Shown: positions 9,575 through 22,559 of the stretch, one piece after another
Layout: each line of letters begins with the position of its first letter
Numbering within the stretch: the stretch's first letter is position 1
From: Druceiella hillmani
Taxonomy: Eukaryota > Arthropoda > Insecta > Lepidoptera > Hepialidae
Assembly (NCBI GenBank): GCA_039881145.1
Contig: JAYKKI010000088.1
Coordinates: forward strand, 5,250,001-5,314,000
Direction: 5' to 3'
Length of the DNA: 64,000 bases
Translations under genes and position numbers: made by a program
Notes under the pieces: model-generated
The model's database searches: none
Told to the model about the DNA's origin: nothing
What the model saw: only the letters and a program-made list of their open reading frames with translations

Positions 9575-12500
9575 AGTATTCATTTACACAATAAGGCTCC
9601 AAATAATCATTTACATAATAAAAAACCGACAGTAAGGGAAGTACTTGACAGTTTTTTTTTAAATTGAATGAATCTTTTTTACGCTTAAGATGTAAGCCCA
9701 CCGTCTAACAAATGGCATCAAGTTATATGTGGAGATGGCATATATATACTATTTGATTTCTTTGTGACATTTAATTTTTTTGTGAAAATTAGTTGGTTTG
9801 AAACTTATTAGTTAGGTCAACACTTTTGTCTCCTTTGCGTTTACTTGAAACCAAAAGTAATTTATAGTAGAAGGCTGTAATACATTTGAGAATAACATGG
9901 ATACTTATGTTGTGATATTAGTTTTAAATGCGCTATCTTCAAATTTGTTATATAACAAATATATTTAATGAATTTTAGGTTTGCCTGATGTGAGTGTGAA
10001 GTTTTCATATTCATAACGAAGCAAGGAAACCTTCCAATTTTTGTCATGTCCATCCGTTTTACCGACTATCACAGCGTCACAATTTCTAGGATTTTAATTT
10101 TAAACGTATGTGCATTTAAGAAACAAGTAAAATTCTGTAAAGTGTTTCCGACATTATTAAAATACAAGAAATGAACCCTAAAAAATGTTATTTAAACTGT
10201 CAATCAGAAAAATAAAAAATCTTGTAATTTCTTTTAGAAAATTTGCGTTATTTTTTATGAAAGTTTATAAGATAGAGGTGTTCGATATCATTACATTTTC
10301 ATACAAGGTGATCCTGTTAGCGTTATCTAAAAATATTAGGAACACCTGTTACAAAATATATGCGACACGCTTAATTTCTTGTCGAGTGTTCGGCCGTGAG
10401 TGCGCAACGTAAACACTTCACATAAAGAATTCAATATTTTTTCCTTGTCATGTACTGACTTCTAGCACTGTCTCTCTATACAAAAAGATGGTATTTAAGA
10501 TATTGAAAACTTTCCTTCATACTTTGTAGAGATTTTAGGTTATCTGCTACTTATAAGTAAAAAAGCAAGTAAACGTAAGGCAATATATATATATCGGTAA
10601 ACAAAACATCGATGGCACATAAGATGATTATATATTTACTATAGATGTACTTATACGCGTACATCCGTTGTAATCGCTTTTTTTCTTTTGCTAATGTAGC
10701 ACCTCTATTGTAAATACAACGGATTTGTCTGAAACAGCACATTGCAGCAAAATGCAGAATATATCCTGTTATATCTATTTACAGAGAAGTCGAAAAAACT
10801 CACGTAATGAGTGACAATAACGAAGAGTTTTGACATCAAGTGAACACTTGTCAATGTCAATTCATTGTTTATATTTTCTTTTCCTTTTAAATACTGACTG
10901 TTCATTTAAAAAGTGATCGATATTGTTTATTTCATGAATTTATTTTAAAAATGTTATTATGTACTTATGACACATGGGCATTTATGGAAATACAATGGCT
11001 TTATTGTTTTGGATTACGAATACAATTTATATTTGATTTTTTTGTCGTTTCCTGATTGTCAATAGCTGGATTGTTTGGTTTTTTCATTCTAACAATTGTC
11101 AGCTTTTTTTAAATTGTATTCTATTTTCGTAACGCCAGATTCATTTTCACCGATGTGCTTTTGCAAGTGGATGCTCAATGAGGATATCTCAAATCTACGT
11201 CAGAAAATATAAAACAGTTTTTTTTTAATATGGCTCCCCGTAAATATATTTAATGATTTTTTATGTAGGATTCATAAAATTATAAATTATATTAAGTGTC
11301 CATTTACCGCTTAGATTGCAAATGTTAATCTTGTAAGTGAATTACAATGCGCGTCCTTATTTCCAATATTTGAATCATAGATTTGAAAAAAAAAGTAAAA
11401 AAATTAGATACTTGCAATTTAGTAGAATTTTCAATTAAAATTATGTGGGTTAACTTAACTACAATAATATGAGATATACACAACTACGCAGGCTTTGTGC
11501 CAGTTTCAAAAACACTAGATAGATTTATACATATATTAGTGTTTTTTATGCTACGAGTAACTACGTTTTCATAGATATTTTATTTTTCTTTAATATATTT
11601 TAAAAATAAAATGGTTTAAAGAGTTATTCATAGAACATTTTTGGCAGCATCATTTTAGCACAATGACCTTTTATTTTTTCTAATCTGAGGCATCTCCTAC
11701 CTCCAATTCTAATTATTTTTCCACTTAATGTTCATTATTTTCATATAAGTCATTCAACAAAATCGCTAACACGAAATAAGCTTCATCGATTGTCATAGAT
11801 TTCAAAACATACTAAAAACATAAAATTTTATCCGGGTCAAACAATTTTTTTACAGCGTGAAGTATATTTTAAAGTTGTTTAAAATATAATTTTAACCTCT
11901 TTGTACTTTAGTACAATCATTCAAATTCGTCGAATAATTGACAGGAAAACTTCAGCCTGACTATCTGTTTCGTTATTCTGTGGAGGATCGATTAAACTAT
12001 AAATTATCCTCTGTCTGAATTCAACCTCTGATAAAAATAGCATTCAGCAAACAAAGACAAGTTTAATGTTTATTTTTGATTTCCTAAGAATGTAACTATA
12101 ATTTTATGCATTTATTTAAAAGCCAATTAATAGCGCATGGAACTATGTGGAAAATTCTTTTTCCTTTAATTAGTATTACTACTATATAGATTTTGAACTG
12201 TTCGACATATATAGCTTAAAAAATGTTCATTACGAATACTTGAATTTCCGATAAGTTGTAGAATATAATATAATAAAAAACTAAATGCTTGTGTTAATTT
12301 CTAACTCATTTTCAGGTTTAATTTTTTTCTTTTAAAATATGAGATAAAGCTTCACAAACATACACTTCTCTTCAAAAATATGGATATTTGGGGTAACAAT
12401 ATTAACTGCGGTACAAAACTAAATGTTTCTTGATTCGTTGAAATATTTACTTATTTTTGGCAATAGAATAACAGAGTTTATTACTCATGGCTAACAAAGT

Positions 12501-13400
12501 ATGAATGTAAATTTAATAAATACTAAAACCGGATAGCTATCAACGTAATGGAAAAGGAAATACTTTGGCATCGCTTTAGTGACGCTTCACTCCGACTAAG
12601 ACTTTTGAAGTACTTCAATTTTATATTATTGGTGCTTTCTTTGATAGGGGTAGAGATATCAATATTAAGTTCTATGTTGTATCTATCATTTCAACGATGG
12701 CCAAAGGGGTGAATACAGATGTTTCAGCTCCCATTACACTTACGATGTTCTTATGATATTGCAAACTCTACTGCTTTTTTTAAATATCTCACTTTTAATT
12801 GTACACTAATTTTTTGATATACTGACCTACACTTCAGTTTCAAAATGTTACATTTAGCAAAAGAAAAATTAAAATAATTTAACATTTATCAAATATGCCA
12901 GTGTGAATCTTGGGATTTCGTAATACTTTTTTATAATATAATATTAAAATTGAACCGTGAAAATTATTTTAGAACTCAAGAATCTATCAAAGAAAGCACA
13001 TTACTTTCTATCTAAATATCAAAAAACTATAAATTCAATGTCATTCAGAGAATATTCAATATTTATTATAAAATTAATTTTTTATGGCTTTCAAATATTT
13101 TTTTTTAAATCTTTACTTCTTGTACATCATTCTCTTAGTAACTATTATTTCAAAAAGTTTTACACTCAACAGTTCATTTTTTTTATTTTGATTTTCAACC
13201 CAGTTATTATTGTTGCCAAAATTACATATTTAGTGAAATTTACTTCAATTTTATTCCCAGTTTCATTTATAGATATTATGCATAATTAAACATATTATTT
13301 CCTTTTTACTACAATTTTTTATTCACCTCAAAGAAGCGGATAAATCTGTTATCTCTCACAAATTGTATAACACTTATTATTTACCTTTCACTTAAAAATA
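9575..13400. other. Non-genic AT-rich stretch
   Basis: No supported gene. The longest frame, 12957-13289 (+), is a run of Ile, Phe, Lys and Leu typical of AT-rich non-coding DNA. A short TA run lies near 10581-10594. No terminal repeats or RNA genes were recognised. Confidence 0.5.
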
Positions 13401-13406
13401 TCACAT

Positions 13407-13614
13407 TGTGGATAGTATGCTAAGGGTGTATAATACGAACACAGATACTAAATTACTTCCACTAAACAGATGAATGAGTTTATACCAAGTTTTGGCCGGA
13501 AGCGGGTATCTACGCCAGGTGAACAAGAACTTAAGTTTGTACGCTTGCGTGCTGCTATAAAAGCTACTCTGTATTGTGAACTTGTTACGTAATAAATAAC
13601 TTGCGCTTACCACA
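13407..13614 (+). repeat. Possible solo LTR
   Basis: A 208-bp segment begins TGTGG and ends CCACA, the inverted ends expected of an LTR. Inside it are TATAAAAG at 13556-13563 and AATAAA at 13591-13596, spaced like the promoter and polyadenylation signal of a short insect LTR. No 4-6 bp target duplication is visible and no internal region adjoins it, so this rests on layout only. Confidence 0.3.
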
Positions 13615-13619
13615 GTACT

Positions 13620-16600
13620 GGTGCCTGTTTGATTTATTGAACATGAAGATAAAGATTAGTTAATAATTTAGTGTGACGGTTAAAGTTTGTCGTTATTGAA
13701 ATTTTGTTAAAATTGAACCGATGAAATTGTCATTATTTCGTGAGGTTCTTAATTTTGATCTAGACTTCCAAATCATATAATTTAACTGTATTACTCGGTG
13801 ATTTGGAAGGTCTATTTTGCTTTATCCGCTTAGTCCTTATGCATAGTAAAATGGTTAAAATAATACGGTTAAAAAATACGTGCACTATTCGCGGTCCCCT
13901 TTACCTACTTGCGTGTGTTCGTTATCGTACTACAACATGCCCTGAATCAAATTATTATTTAAATTTAATTGGATTTACCTGGAAATTATTCGCGTATCTT
14001 TTTTATTATGGGCCGAGCCATCTCTTCTATAATATTATTATTTTTTAAATTACCTTTTTAGGTATAAAAATAACTTGTATCTTAATGTGCACTTTAAGCT
14101 AATGACAGTGTCGATGAGAAACTTATTACCAATCCCCAAGGCCCGGTTTACCAAGTTTTTTTAAGAACTATTCTATGGAAACTAGAATTCGTCTCTATGG
14201 GATCTATTCAATAATTATAATTATAAAAGTTCCATTAATTTATTTTACGTGATGCTCAAACTTGCAAACACATAAACAGAAATTCTTTTGAGGAATATTC
14301 GATCGGAACTAAAGTTATCCAAGATTTTTATCTAAACTTCAATTATCCATGTGGAATTTTCATTTATATGAAAGAAAATGTTTTCATATGTTGCTCTCAC
14401 ATATAAAATTCTAAAAAAGTATTTTTTTTCGATTCTAGTCTGTTTTAAACACGCTCCTAATACAAATTGGTAAAGTAGACAATTTTCCACAAATCTATAA
14501 TTTACATTTTCATCCCCTCAGACAATCGTATGTATAATAATAAAATTTTATTAAACAATTGTAGCAAAATCAATTATTTTCACGAAATTTCATATTTTTT
14601 CAAAACTTAATCAAGTTACTTCCATTATATTTCTCGTATTTTTTTATCGTTAATATTCATTGATGTGAAGGAAATTTATTGACGTAATAATTAAGTTTAA
14701 TTAGATATTAAAAGAATAAACATTTCCTTTAATTAAAAATGTTTCCTTTAATTTTTTTTTAAATTTATTCCTTTAAACTGAATTAAAAAAAAAGTTCAAA
14801 CTTTGTTAGTGTAATTATATTCGAGAAATAGTGCGAAAAACCGATGAATAGCTGTAGGCACTTCGTAATTATTCATAATACGGTATTATATTTCTTTAAT
14901 TCCAATTTGTATCAATAACTTGAAAAAATTATGTCGGGGATATAAAGGTAGATCGACACCAACATCCCAATATATGGGTTTTATTTAAATGTTTTGAAGT
15001 TCGGAATTTTATAAATTGGTTTTTAGACATAAATGGCTGCATAATATAAGAAATGTTCAAAATCTATAAAATAAACATTTATCTTCTAGAGCGATTTCAG
15101 AATACCTGTTTCGCCGAATGTTATTTTTATCAGACGTTAGTTTTAAAGAGGGAATAGTTAATCGAAAGTCCAATGATTATAGAAGCAGATGGTCGGGTCA
15201 AATTTCACTAATTAATTATAAGTTAAATTTAATTATTCACATTATCTTATTTTAAAGTCAAATGAATGCAGCGTGCCGTTCAAGCAATTTTAAAATACAT
15301 TTGAGGCTCTGAAATATTGTGTTTAAGTTATATATTTAAAGCGTTTTTTATATCTGTTGTAAACAACACCGATTATTTTTTCATTGGGAATATAATTAAA
15401 AAAACTTCTTTTTAACCATGGGCATCTCTTAACATTCATTATTATTTATTATTATAATATCCTAAAAAAAGTTTAAACTCTATATTTAAGTAAACAAATT
15501 AGATACAACTTTATAAAGAGGGAGATCATTGAACAGAAATTGTATATAATCAACAATTTTAAATTATCATTTGAGTATTTTGCTCATGACAGTTGACGTT
15601 TTTTTATCCTTCTTTGTTTGGTTTCATGGTAATTGGCTTTTTTCTAAATCATCAGTGTCATATGAATATTAATAAAATGCATTACATTTAACATTTATCA
15701 AATGTAAAAATCATACCCGAAAAAGACACAAACTATGTGACTTTCGCTTAATGCCTTCATCATTGCAGACAAATATTTGTTCGTAATATTTCATTGACGC
15801 ATTGTGGAAAAATATTTGAATTAAAACAAAAAAAAAACAATAAATTTTTTTGTCTTATGGGACTAATGTACGACCATGTTTTTAGATTAGCTTCATTGAA
15901 TGAAAATTATACTGCCAACAACTAAAATTTTAATATAAAAATAAAAATTCTCTGTGTGTAACACTAGAATCAATACTTCTTATGAAAAGTCAGTGACATA
16001 GTGTTTCCATACAGACAACCATCTGATTACTAAGCACGCTTAACATTACCTAATTTTGGGCATTGAGAAATAACCTTGTGATTGCCATTAACCGCCACGG
16101 AATCTTCCACTGAGGTTTAATTCATACCTACTTTTCAATACTCTATATACATATATCTACCTATATACATATGCAAATTTACATATATATATATATATAT
16201 GTATATACACATTACTAAATTAATTAACATAGTGGAAAGCGACAATGGAAAAGAGAGTTTAAGAAAAGTTATTATAAAAAAGTAAAGCGTATATGGAATG
16301 TAAAATTAAATTCTTTATAACTTACACGAGAACAACGAATAGAGAAAACTATCTTATGACATTTGTCAGAAAAGAAGTCTCTATGGATATTTATTAGGAA
16401 TTATTTAGAAGAAATCATAAGGGTGTAGAAACGAGAAAAATGATGTATCATGTGGGGCTTGAATTCTGAAAATATGACAAATTGATTCAAAAATATGCTG
16501 GCCAGTTCTATTAAAATTTAACATATGTGTTATTAAGAAATTGGTAAAGAAATTAATTTGGCAAAAAGAAAAAGTAAAAGAAAATTACCCGGTGACATGT

Positions 16601-18210
16601 TTTTATATATTTTAGTGGCGTAGTAAGAGGAGTAATTCTTCCCGTACATATAAAACATGAGCAAATGAGGAAAGTAAAGCGATTGGAAATTGTGAAAAAA
16701 TTAATTTAAAAAACTGAATTGTGGAAGAGTAAGGGTAGAAAAATAAAACACTCTCTCGATTTTCTTCAGACGAATCTATACTTGTACCTATTTGTATATT
16801 TTATGTGTAATTCATTGTTTAATATAATTCTTATGGTATATATAAACATACCTTACTATATTATATGGTATGCTTACAATAGTTGATTTTCCAAAGATAC
16901 CGGAATCTTGTGTAATAAAAACTAATTGACAAATGCAATTAATCATTTTTACGGTTTTTACATATAACGTAAAATTAATAGCAATCGATTCACTTTTTAT
17001 TTATCGAAATACCTTTAAAAATTTTAGAGAAAATGTATTTTAACTTCAACAATTTTTGTGTACATTTTTATCGAAAGTTTATTTAGAAGCTCCAAACTAA
17101 CAGAAGTATATCGGACGCAGTACCCAGCATGATAAAGTACAGAGAAAAACAGTTAGACCCTTCAAAAATCTGTTCGGGAAAATTGTCAACACCAGTAAAT
17201 AATTAATAACCGAACAAATACTACGATCATCATTCGAGTATAAGAGAATGTAAGAAAAAAAATGCCAGTAATTATTAACTAACCGATTTTTATTTAATAG
17301 ACTTGAGAAAAGAAAATCAAGTATCGACTATGGATTGTTATAATCATATGTGAATTATCTAGAGTTTCTTACATTTTATTAAAAACGTAGACAAGTTTCT
17401 CCCTTGTTATACAACTAATAAGTGTATAGTTCCCAACAAATATCATTATTTACTAGCACTTAACTTCATATTTGCTTCGGCTTATTTTGTACCCCTATAT
17501 AATCTCCAAAAAGGTTTCATTACATTTATGCTTATAAATAGAAGGGTTTAGTGAATGAATATAAACAACGAATCGCTTTATGATTTTTCTCGTAAAATAA
17601 ATTTCAATAAATTCGATTTTTCTATCAAATTTAATTGTGACCTTCACCTTTAAAGTTTTCGGTTATTTCCAATAACAAAATTCTTTCACATTTCATTAAC
17701 GCCTATTTCGGACGTCGAATTGTGAATTAATGAGAGGCAGATATGTTATCTAAGCTTATCATTAAGTTTAAATTAAAAATTATGAAACATAGTACTTATT
17801 TTGCTGATATTCACGAAGTCATTACTTGTGCTGGGTTTTTGCAAGATTATTACTCGGAAATTACCCCATGAATAAATAAATATATGCAAATAAAAAGTTC
17901 TTACTCTATTATGTTAAACAATAAAGTGTTTATAGGAAATATGAATAATGCACTTGTAAATTATTTCTCTTGAAATAATTTCTTATTTAATATTTTACGA
18001 GATCCTCTTCTAACTTCTCACGCGTTTTCTCACTTGGTTTTGTCATTCAATCCACATTTCTGCACAAATACCTTCGACTTATTTTATCTTTATTTATCGA
18101 TCTCAATCGTTAATGTCACTGATATTTGTTTTCTTGCTGTTTTTTGTTTACTATCAAATAGTTTGATTACTAACATATTTTTCCTAATTTTTTTATGTGC
18201 ATCTTATCTA
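13620..18210. other. Non-genic AT-rich stretch
   Basis: No supported gene. A short TA/CA-rich patch lies at 16140-16208. The 81-codon frame at 13803-14048 (+) has no recognisable motif. Confidence 0.5.
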
Positions 18211-18218
18211 TTCTCATT

Positions 18219-18985
18219 TTGTAGGTTTCCGTACCTCAAAAGAAGAGATACCCTTACAAGATCGTATACCGGTCCGCCTATCACAGGCGTTTTTCTCTGA
18301 AACCGCTTGATTTAGAAGCTTGAAACCGCACGTATTTCAAAAGATAACACACCAACATGTTTACTTCAAAATTTTCAGGGGTGTATATCGGATACCCGAA
18401 AAAAAATTCTTAGAAAACTATAACAGGCGTTTTTCTCAGATATCGTTGGACGTAGGAGTTTGAAGCCACACATATCCACTCAATAATTAAAACTAATAAA
18501 TATTTATGTGGAAATATTAGGAGGTAAATTAAATAACACTCGGAAAAAAACTTAAAATTTTATTTTTAAATAGTTTATTTATATTATATTTTATTTTGTT
18601 TCTAAATAGCATGGAATATCATTTGCATAAGGGTTCACGCTCGTTTGCATAAAGGTTTCAAACATTTTTCAGTATTGAACGAAATATGATTCCGTCCTCG
18701 TTCCCATATGACTGAACATAAAAATACGAAAAAAAATAACGGAATCCATAGAAGTCTATTCAAAAGTTGTAGCGAAACGATAACGACGATTTTAAATGTC
18801 ACAGTTTTTGGAGATAGTGACTAACATATATGCCCCCTTAGTTAAATATATTACGTTTTATTAAATGTTTATTTCGCCAGAAAGTTCATGTCGTCACTAA
18901 CATATGATAAATAAAGTGGTCACTTCAAACAAGATACGGAATCCTCACTGTGTGAGCCTGACTTGTACTTGGCTGTATTTTAAAC
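18219..18985 (+). repeat. Old dispersed repeat, about 770 bp, Lepidoptera-like
   Basis: The left end reads GGTTTCCGTACCTCAAAAG, then GATACCCTTACAAGATC. The right end reads ACGGAATCCTCACTGTGTGA, then GCCTGACTTGTACTTGGCTG. These correspond to 'gggttccgtacctcaaaagg...acggaacccttataggatc' and 'acggaaccctcggtgcgcgagtccgactcgcacttggcc', both of which I recall as ubiquitous in moth and butterfly genomes. Internal text includes repeat-like 'cacaggcgtttttctc', present twice (18279 and 18424). I cannot name the family. It abuts the LINE remnant that starts by about 19057. Confidence 0.6.
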
Positions 18986-19056
18986 TTAATGACTTCCTGA
19001 TATCCGTACATCAAACATGAAAGAATTTCCATCGCGTAGATTTTCCTTTGTAAAAA

Positions 19057-19363
19057 TACATCCGCGACAAAGGTGTTTGACAGGGTGACAACTTCTCACC
19101 CAAAATATTTACTCCAGCTTTAACAAACGTTTTCAAGCAACTCGTCTGTGAAGAAAAATGAAAAAAGGTATGCAGAACATACATAAATAATTTTAGGTTT
19201 GCTGAGGTATGTTGTAATAAGTACGGACATCTAATGCTAATTGACGTGAACGAAAAATAAAAAATTTGGACTAAAATTGAATACTAACAGAACAGAAATA
19301 ATACGTAACAGTCGAAGATAATATTAACATCGGTAATGGCATCCTAGAAAAGGTCGAAAAATA

Positions 19364-19433
<70 letters not shown>

Positions 19434-19990
19434 TACTTTGGGCATATGATTAAAAATGCTGAAAGTCGAACAGCTAAAATAACAAAAAAGATCTAATATG
19501 GGTAATATTCGGCAAGCTTAATTAGCCCCAAGGGACAAAAACATACTAATATATCTAAAGCTAAAGGTCTGTGCTAGTGATATGATAGTGATTGCAACAT
19601 ATGGGCTGGAAACTATGGCAATAACAAAAAATGTACCAACACAACTAAGAACTGCTCAACAAATCATGGACCAAGTCATGTTGGGAATCCCCTTGAAAGA
19701 CAAATTCGCAAAAGTGAAAAACTCTGTAGATCTGGCGTAACTGATATTACGAAGAGCATTGCAGTACTTAAGTGGAAATGGATGGGGCACTTAAAAAGAC
19801 AAGATAAAGAAAAATGGTCAAGTAAGTTTGTTGAGACCAAGAGAAAATAGGAGAAGCGTGGTGGGGCTAACAAAAAGATGGATCGATGACGTTAAAATAA
19901 TAGCAGAGACGAATGAGAATCTCCGAAACAGAGAAACATGGTAAAAACTAGAAGAGACCTGTGTGCAATAATCGGTGCATAAAGGCTGAA
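19057..19990 (+). pseudogene. RTE-like LINE reverse transcriptase remnant
   Basis: Pieces of a non-LTR reverse transcriptase appear in order over three shifting frames. First YIRDKGV, stop, QGDNFSPKIFTPAL (19057 on) matches the conserved 'RGVRQGDplSPkLFtaaLe' motif. FRFAEV (about 19191-19208) stands where the catalytic FADD box should be, so a catalytic Asp is lost. [14 protein letters not shown] follows, then [15 protein letters not shown]. Next comes a TA microsatellite, then YVYFGHMI. After that come YGLETMAITKN, MLGIPLKDK, SGVTDITKSIAVLKWKWMGH and LTKRWIDDVKII, all standard for the C-terminal part of RTE/craniofacial-development-protein-2-like reverse transcriptases. Several stops and frameshifts show it is dead. 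The endonuclease domain and 5' end are absent. Confidence 0.85.
19361..19431. repeat. (TA)n microsatellite inside the LINE remnant
   Basis: The repeat lies exactly between codons for EKY and YVYFG of the reverse transcriptase, where intact relatives read 'EYVYLG', a naturally TA-rich codon run (gaa tat gta tat). It therefore appears to have expanded from the coding sequence itself. Confidence 0.95.
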
Positions 19991-19999
19991 GAAAAAAAA

Positions 20000-22355
20000 G
20001 AACAAAAAGAAAAGGAAGATTTCTTCGCCCACTTTAACTCTCATAATTACTTTTAAATTTTTTTTACATAAAATAATCATTCGTACATTTTTTAACACAA
20101 ATAAGCAAACTTTTTGTAATGAGAACAACAATATGGCAAGGAAAGATTATTATTTACTTTATTAACTTTTCGTTAATTTGTCGATAATTTACAGGCTCCC
20201 AAGGAGACATTAAATATAAAGAAGCGTGCTCCTCTCACATACAAAAAAAAATTTTAAAAAATTATGGATACAGTCAATCTTATATACATTATAATTTACT
20301 GCAGGTGTATCGCAATCAGATGCAGATACAATCGAACAATAGCTTAGAAAAGACACTTTACAAGATCCACATACGACACAAGTATTTGCACCAATTTCAA
20401 TCATTTCGGGACTTAGGTATATTTATTTAAAGATGAAAGCATACGCGAGCGCAACTGTTTGAAAACGAAAATCAGTGATTCTGAAACCCTTAGAAACTTG
20501 AGAGTTCAAAAATTTACTACACCAAGTATAAAATAAGTAAGGAAGATTAAATGGAAGTAATCATATTTTGTTCTATATACCTAAGTATATTATAAAAGGG
20601 TCTTTAATTCTTTCGAATATAAGGTCACACCTAGTAGAACTGCTTTTTTATACAGCATAGAGTGCATTTGGCGGAAGAATGCCCCTCGCATTACCGCAAA
20701 AGTACAGTCAGGATTTTTCAATGATCATGGAATGCTAATGTTGTGTTGAATGTTACACCCAAATTCATAATTTCAACCAACATCTACGTGTCGTCTACGA
20801 GTTTATAAAATTTAAACAGGTTTATGGAAAATAAATTTGTGGTTTTAAAACTCACTTAATTTTACAACTCAAGAAGTTCGCTGTAATCTTAAAGATACAC
20901 ATCTCCCTCTAATGGAGAAGATAAAGTTAATATAATAGAGGGCAGCTAAAGCATATTTTCGCTGTAGGAAATATCAATAACTTAAAATATAACTAGATAA
21001 TTCTTGTATTAGTTTTTTTCTTTTATACATGCGTGTACAAATAGAACGATCGCAAAATAGCGGATAATCTTTTTCACTCCACCAAAATCATTTAGTCTGT
21101 TAGCTGTCATATAAATTATTTTCAATGACTTCTTCCGTCTGCTGAGACAGTCGGACGTCTATGGCTGTGATTGATAAATGTACTCGTCATTCAAGAAAAG
21201 TAGTTACAATTTATAATTTAAATAAATGTCTGTAAGTATTTTACAAAAAAAACGGTTTAGGTTTTTTTAATATAGCTTATGTCAATACTATTCGTCTTAG
21301 CCTTACTTTCCCGATACAATTTAGTTAACCTATTTTTATGTTGGTCACCATATCTAAGTTATTAAATAGTTTAAGCTTTTCATGAACACAGTGAAGTGTA
21401 CTAAATTTAAAAGACTAAGCAAATTTTTAGAACGTAATACTAAGGAAACTGTAGGCTATCTCATGTTTTGAAAAAAAAGCAAGGACATCGCTAATAAGAT
21501 AACGTTCATCACGAATCCAAGTTACTTTAAACTACATTAAATGTAACGAAAATAACATCCAGCTTCGAAATTAAGTTCCCAATCACATTCTTACACATCT
21601 CACCAACACTACTTAATATTTATAAATTCATTAGTTGACAATTTCAGATATAACGTATTTAGGGTTGTTCTTCCTGCATTTACATTTTTATTTCTCACTT
21701 CATTTCGGAAAAGAAATTGAATTTTCTTTTTACTTTTATTTTTTTAAATTATTCTTATACCTTTTATTTTCCATTTTGTTCCCTCAACCCTCTTCACTTT
21801 TTGGTTTCAATAAAATGCAGGAATAGCTCTAAATGGCGGTGTATTAGCAATACAATTGTACGAAGTGTAGTTTCAAGTAATTCGAAAAGTGTGCAAATAT
21901 AAATTGAAAGCATGAATTTGAATCTCAATTGAGATTTTGTTGTACATACTTTCATTCCGATATACGGACAAAGATTACGAGCCGGAACCAAAAATACAGA
22001 TATTCGATGAGACGTCGATATTAAGTAAGGCGTGATTGTATTGATAGAGAAAGGAACATTAAGATGAAATCGCTTTGTGTAATATATAGACGGGAAAAAC
22101 GTTGACGAAAAAACACAAATGGAGGAAATGACAAATAAAAGAAAAGCCTCAGCACCAAGATCGAAATCTGTCAATAAATTTGAAAAATATGCGAATTATA
22201 TAAAATAAGATGCTATAAAAGTAGAACAGCATGTTTAATTAAATATGATAGGAAGAATGAAGCGAAGAACCCAACTCCAGTCCAATCCAGAACTCTAAAG
22301 TCCAGATAGAGAAGTAGAAGTTACGTTCGATCATCATTTAAACCGCCCGTGAAGT
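20000..22355. other. Non-genic AT-rich stretch
   Basis: No supported gene. A small imperfect hairpin lies near 20669-20702 (TTGGCGG / CCGCAA with AATGC / GCATT). The 126-codon minus-strand frame at 21794-22174 was examined and has no recognisable family motif. Confidence 0.5.
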
Positions 22356-22360
22356 TGAAT

Positions 22361-22550
22361 ATAGTTATCTTTTTGTATTAAATATATCCCTATAGCATAG
22401 GGATATATCCCTATAGCATAGGGATATATTTAATACAAAAAGATAACTACATTAAAGATATATCCCTATAGCATAGGGATATATCCCTATAGCATAGGGA
22501 TATATTTAATACAAAAAGATAACTACATTAAAGATATATCCCTATAGCAT
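22361..22550. repeat. Nested palindromic tandem repeat, 76-bp period
   Basis: The sequence TATATCCCTATAGCATAGGG and its near-perfect reverse complement alternate, so each short unit is itself palindromic. A 76-bp unit running from GGGATATATTTAATACAAAA through AGATAACTACATTAAAG to the next GGG repeats: GGG occurs at 22421 and again at 22497. The leftmost part (TAGTTATCTTTTTGTATTAA) is the inverted form of the later TTAATACAAAAAGATAACTA. The locus is thus both tandem and foldback. It may be the core of a MITE or satellite seed; the family is unknown. Confidence 0.9.
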
Positions 22551-22559
22551 ATTATGAAG

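Noticed and set aside
12957..13289. 110-codon plus-strand frame rich in Ile, Phe, Lys and Leu
   Set aside because: Composition is what AT-rich non-coding DNA gives. There is no motif, and it does not resemble a mitochondrial gene insertion on inspection.
21794..22174. 126-codon minus-strand frame
   Set aside because: Long for this window, but no recognisable domain, no splice context and no related text elsewhere.
22361..22550. CRISPR-like array
   Set aside because: Units are palindromic and contiguous without unique spacers, and the DNA is eukaryotic.
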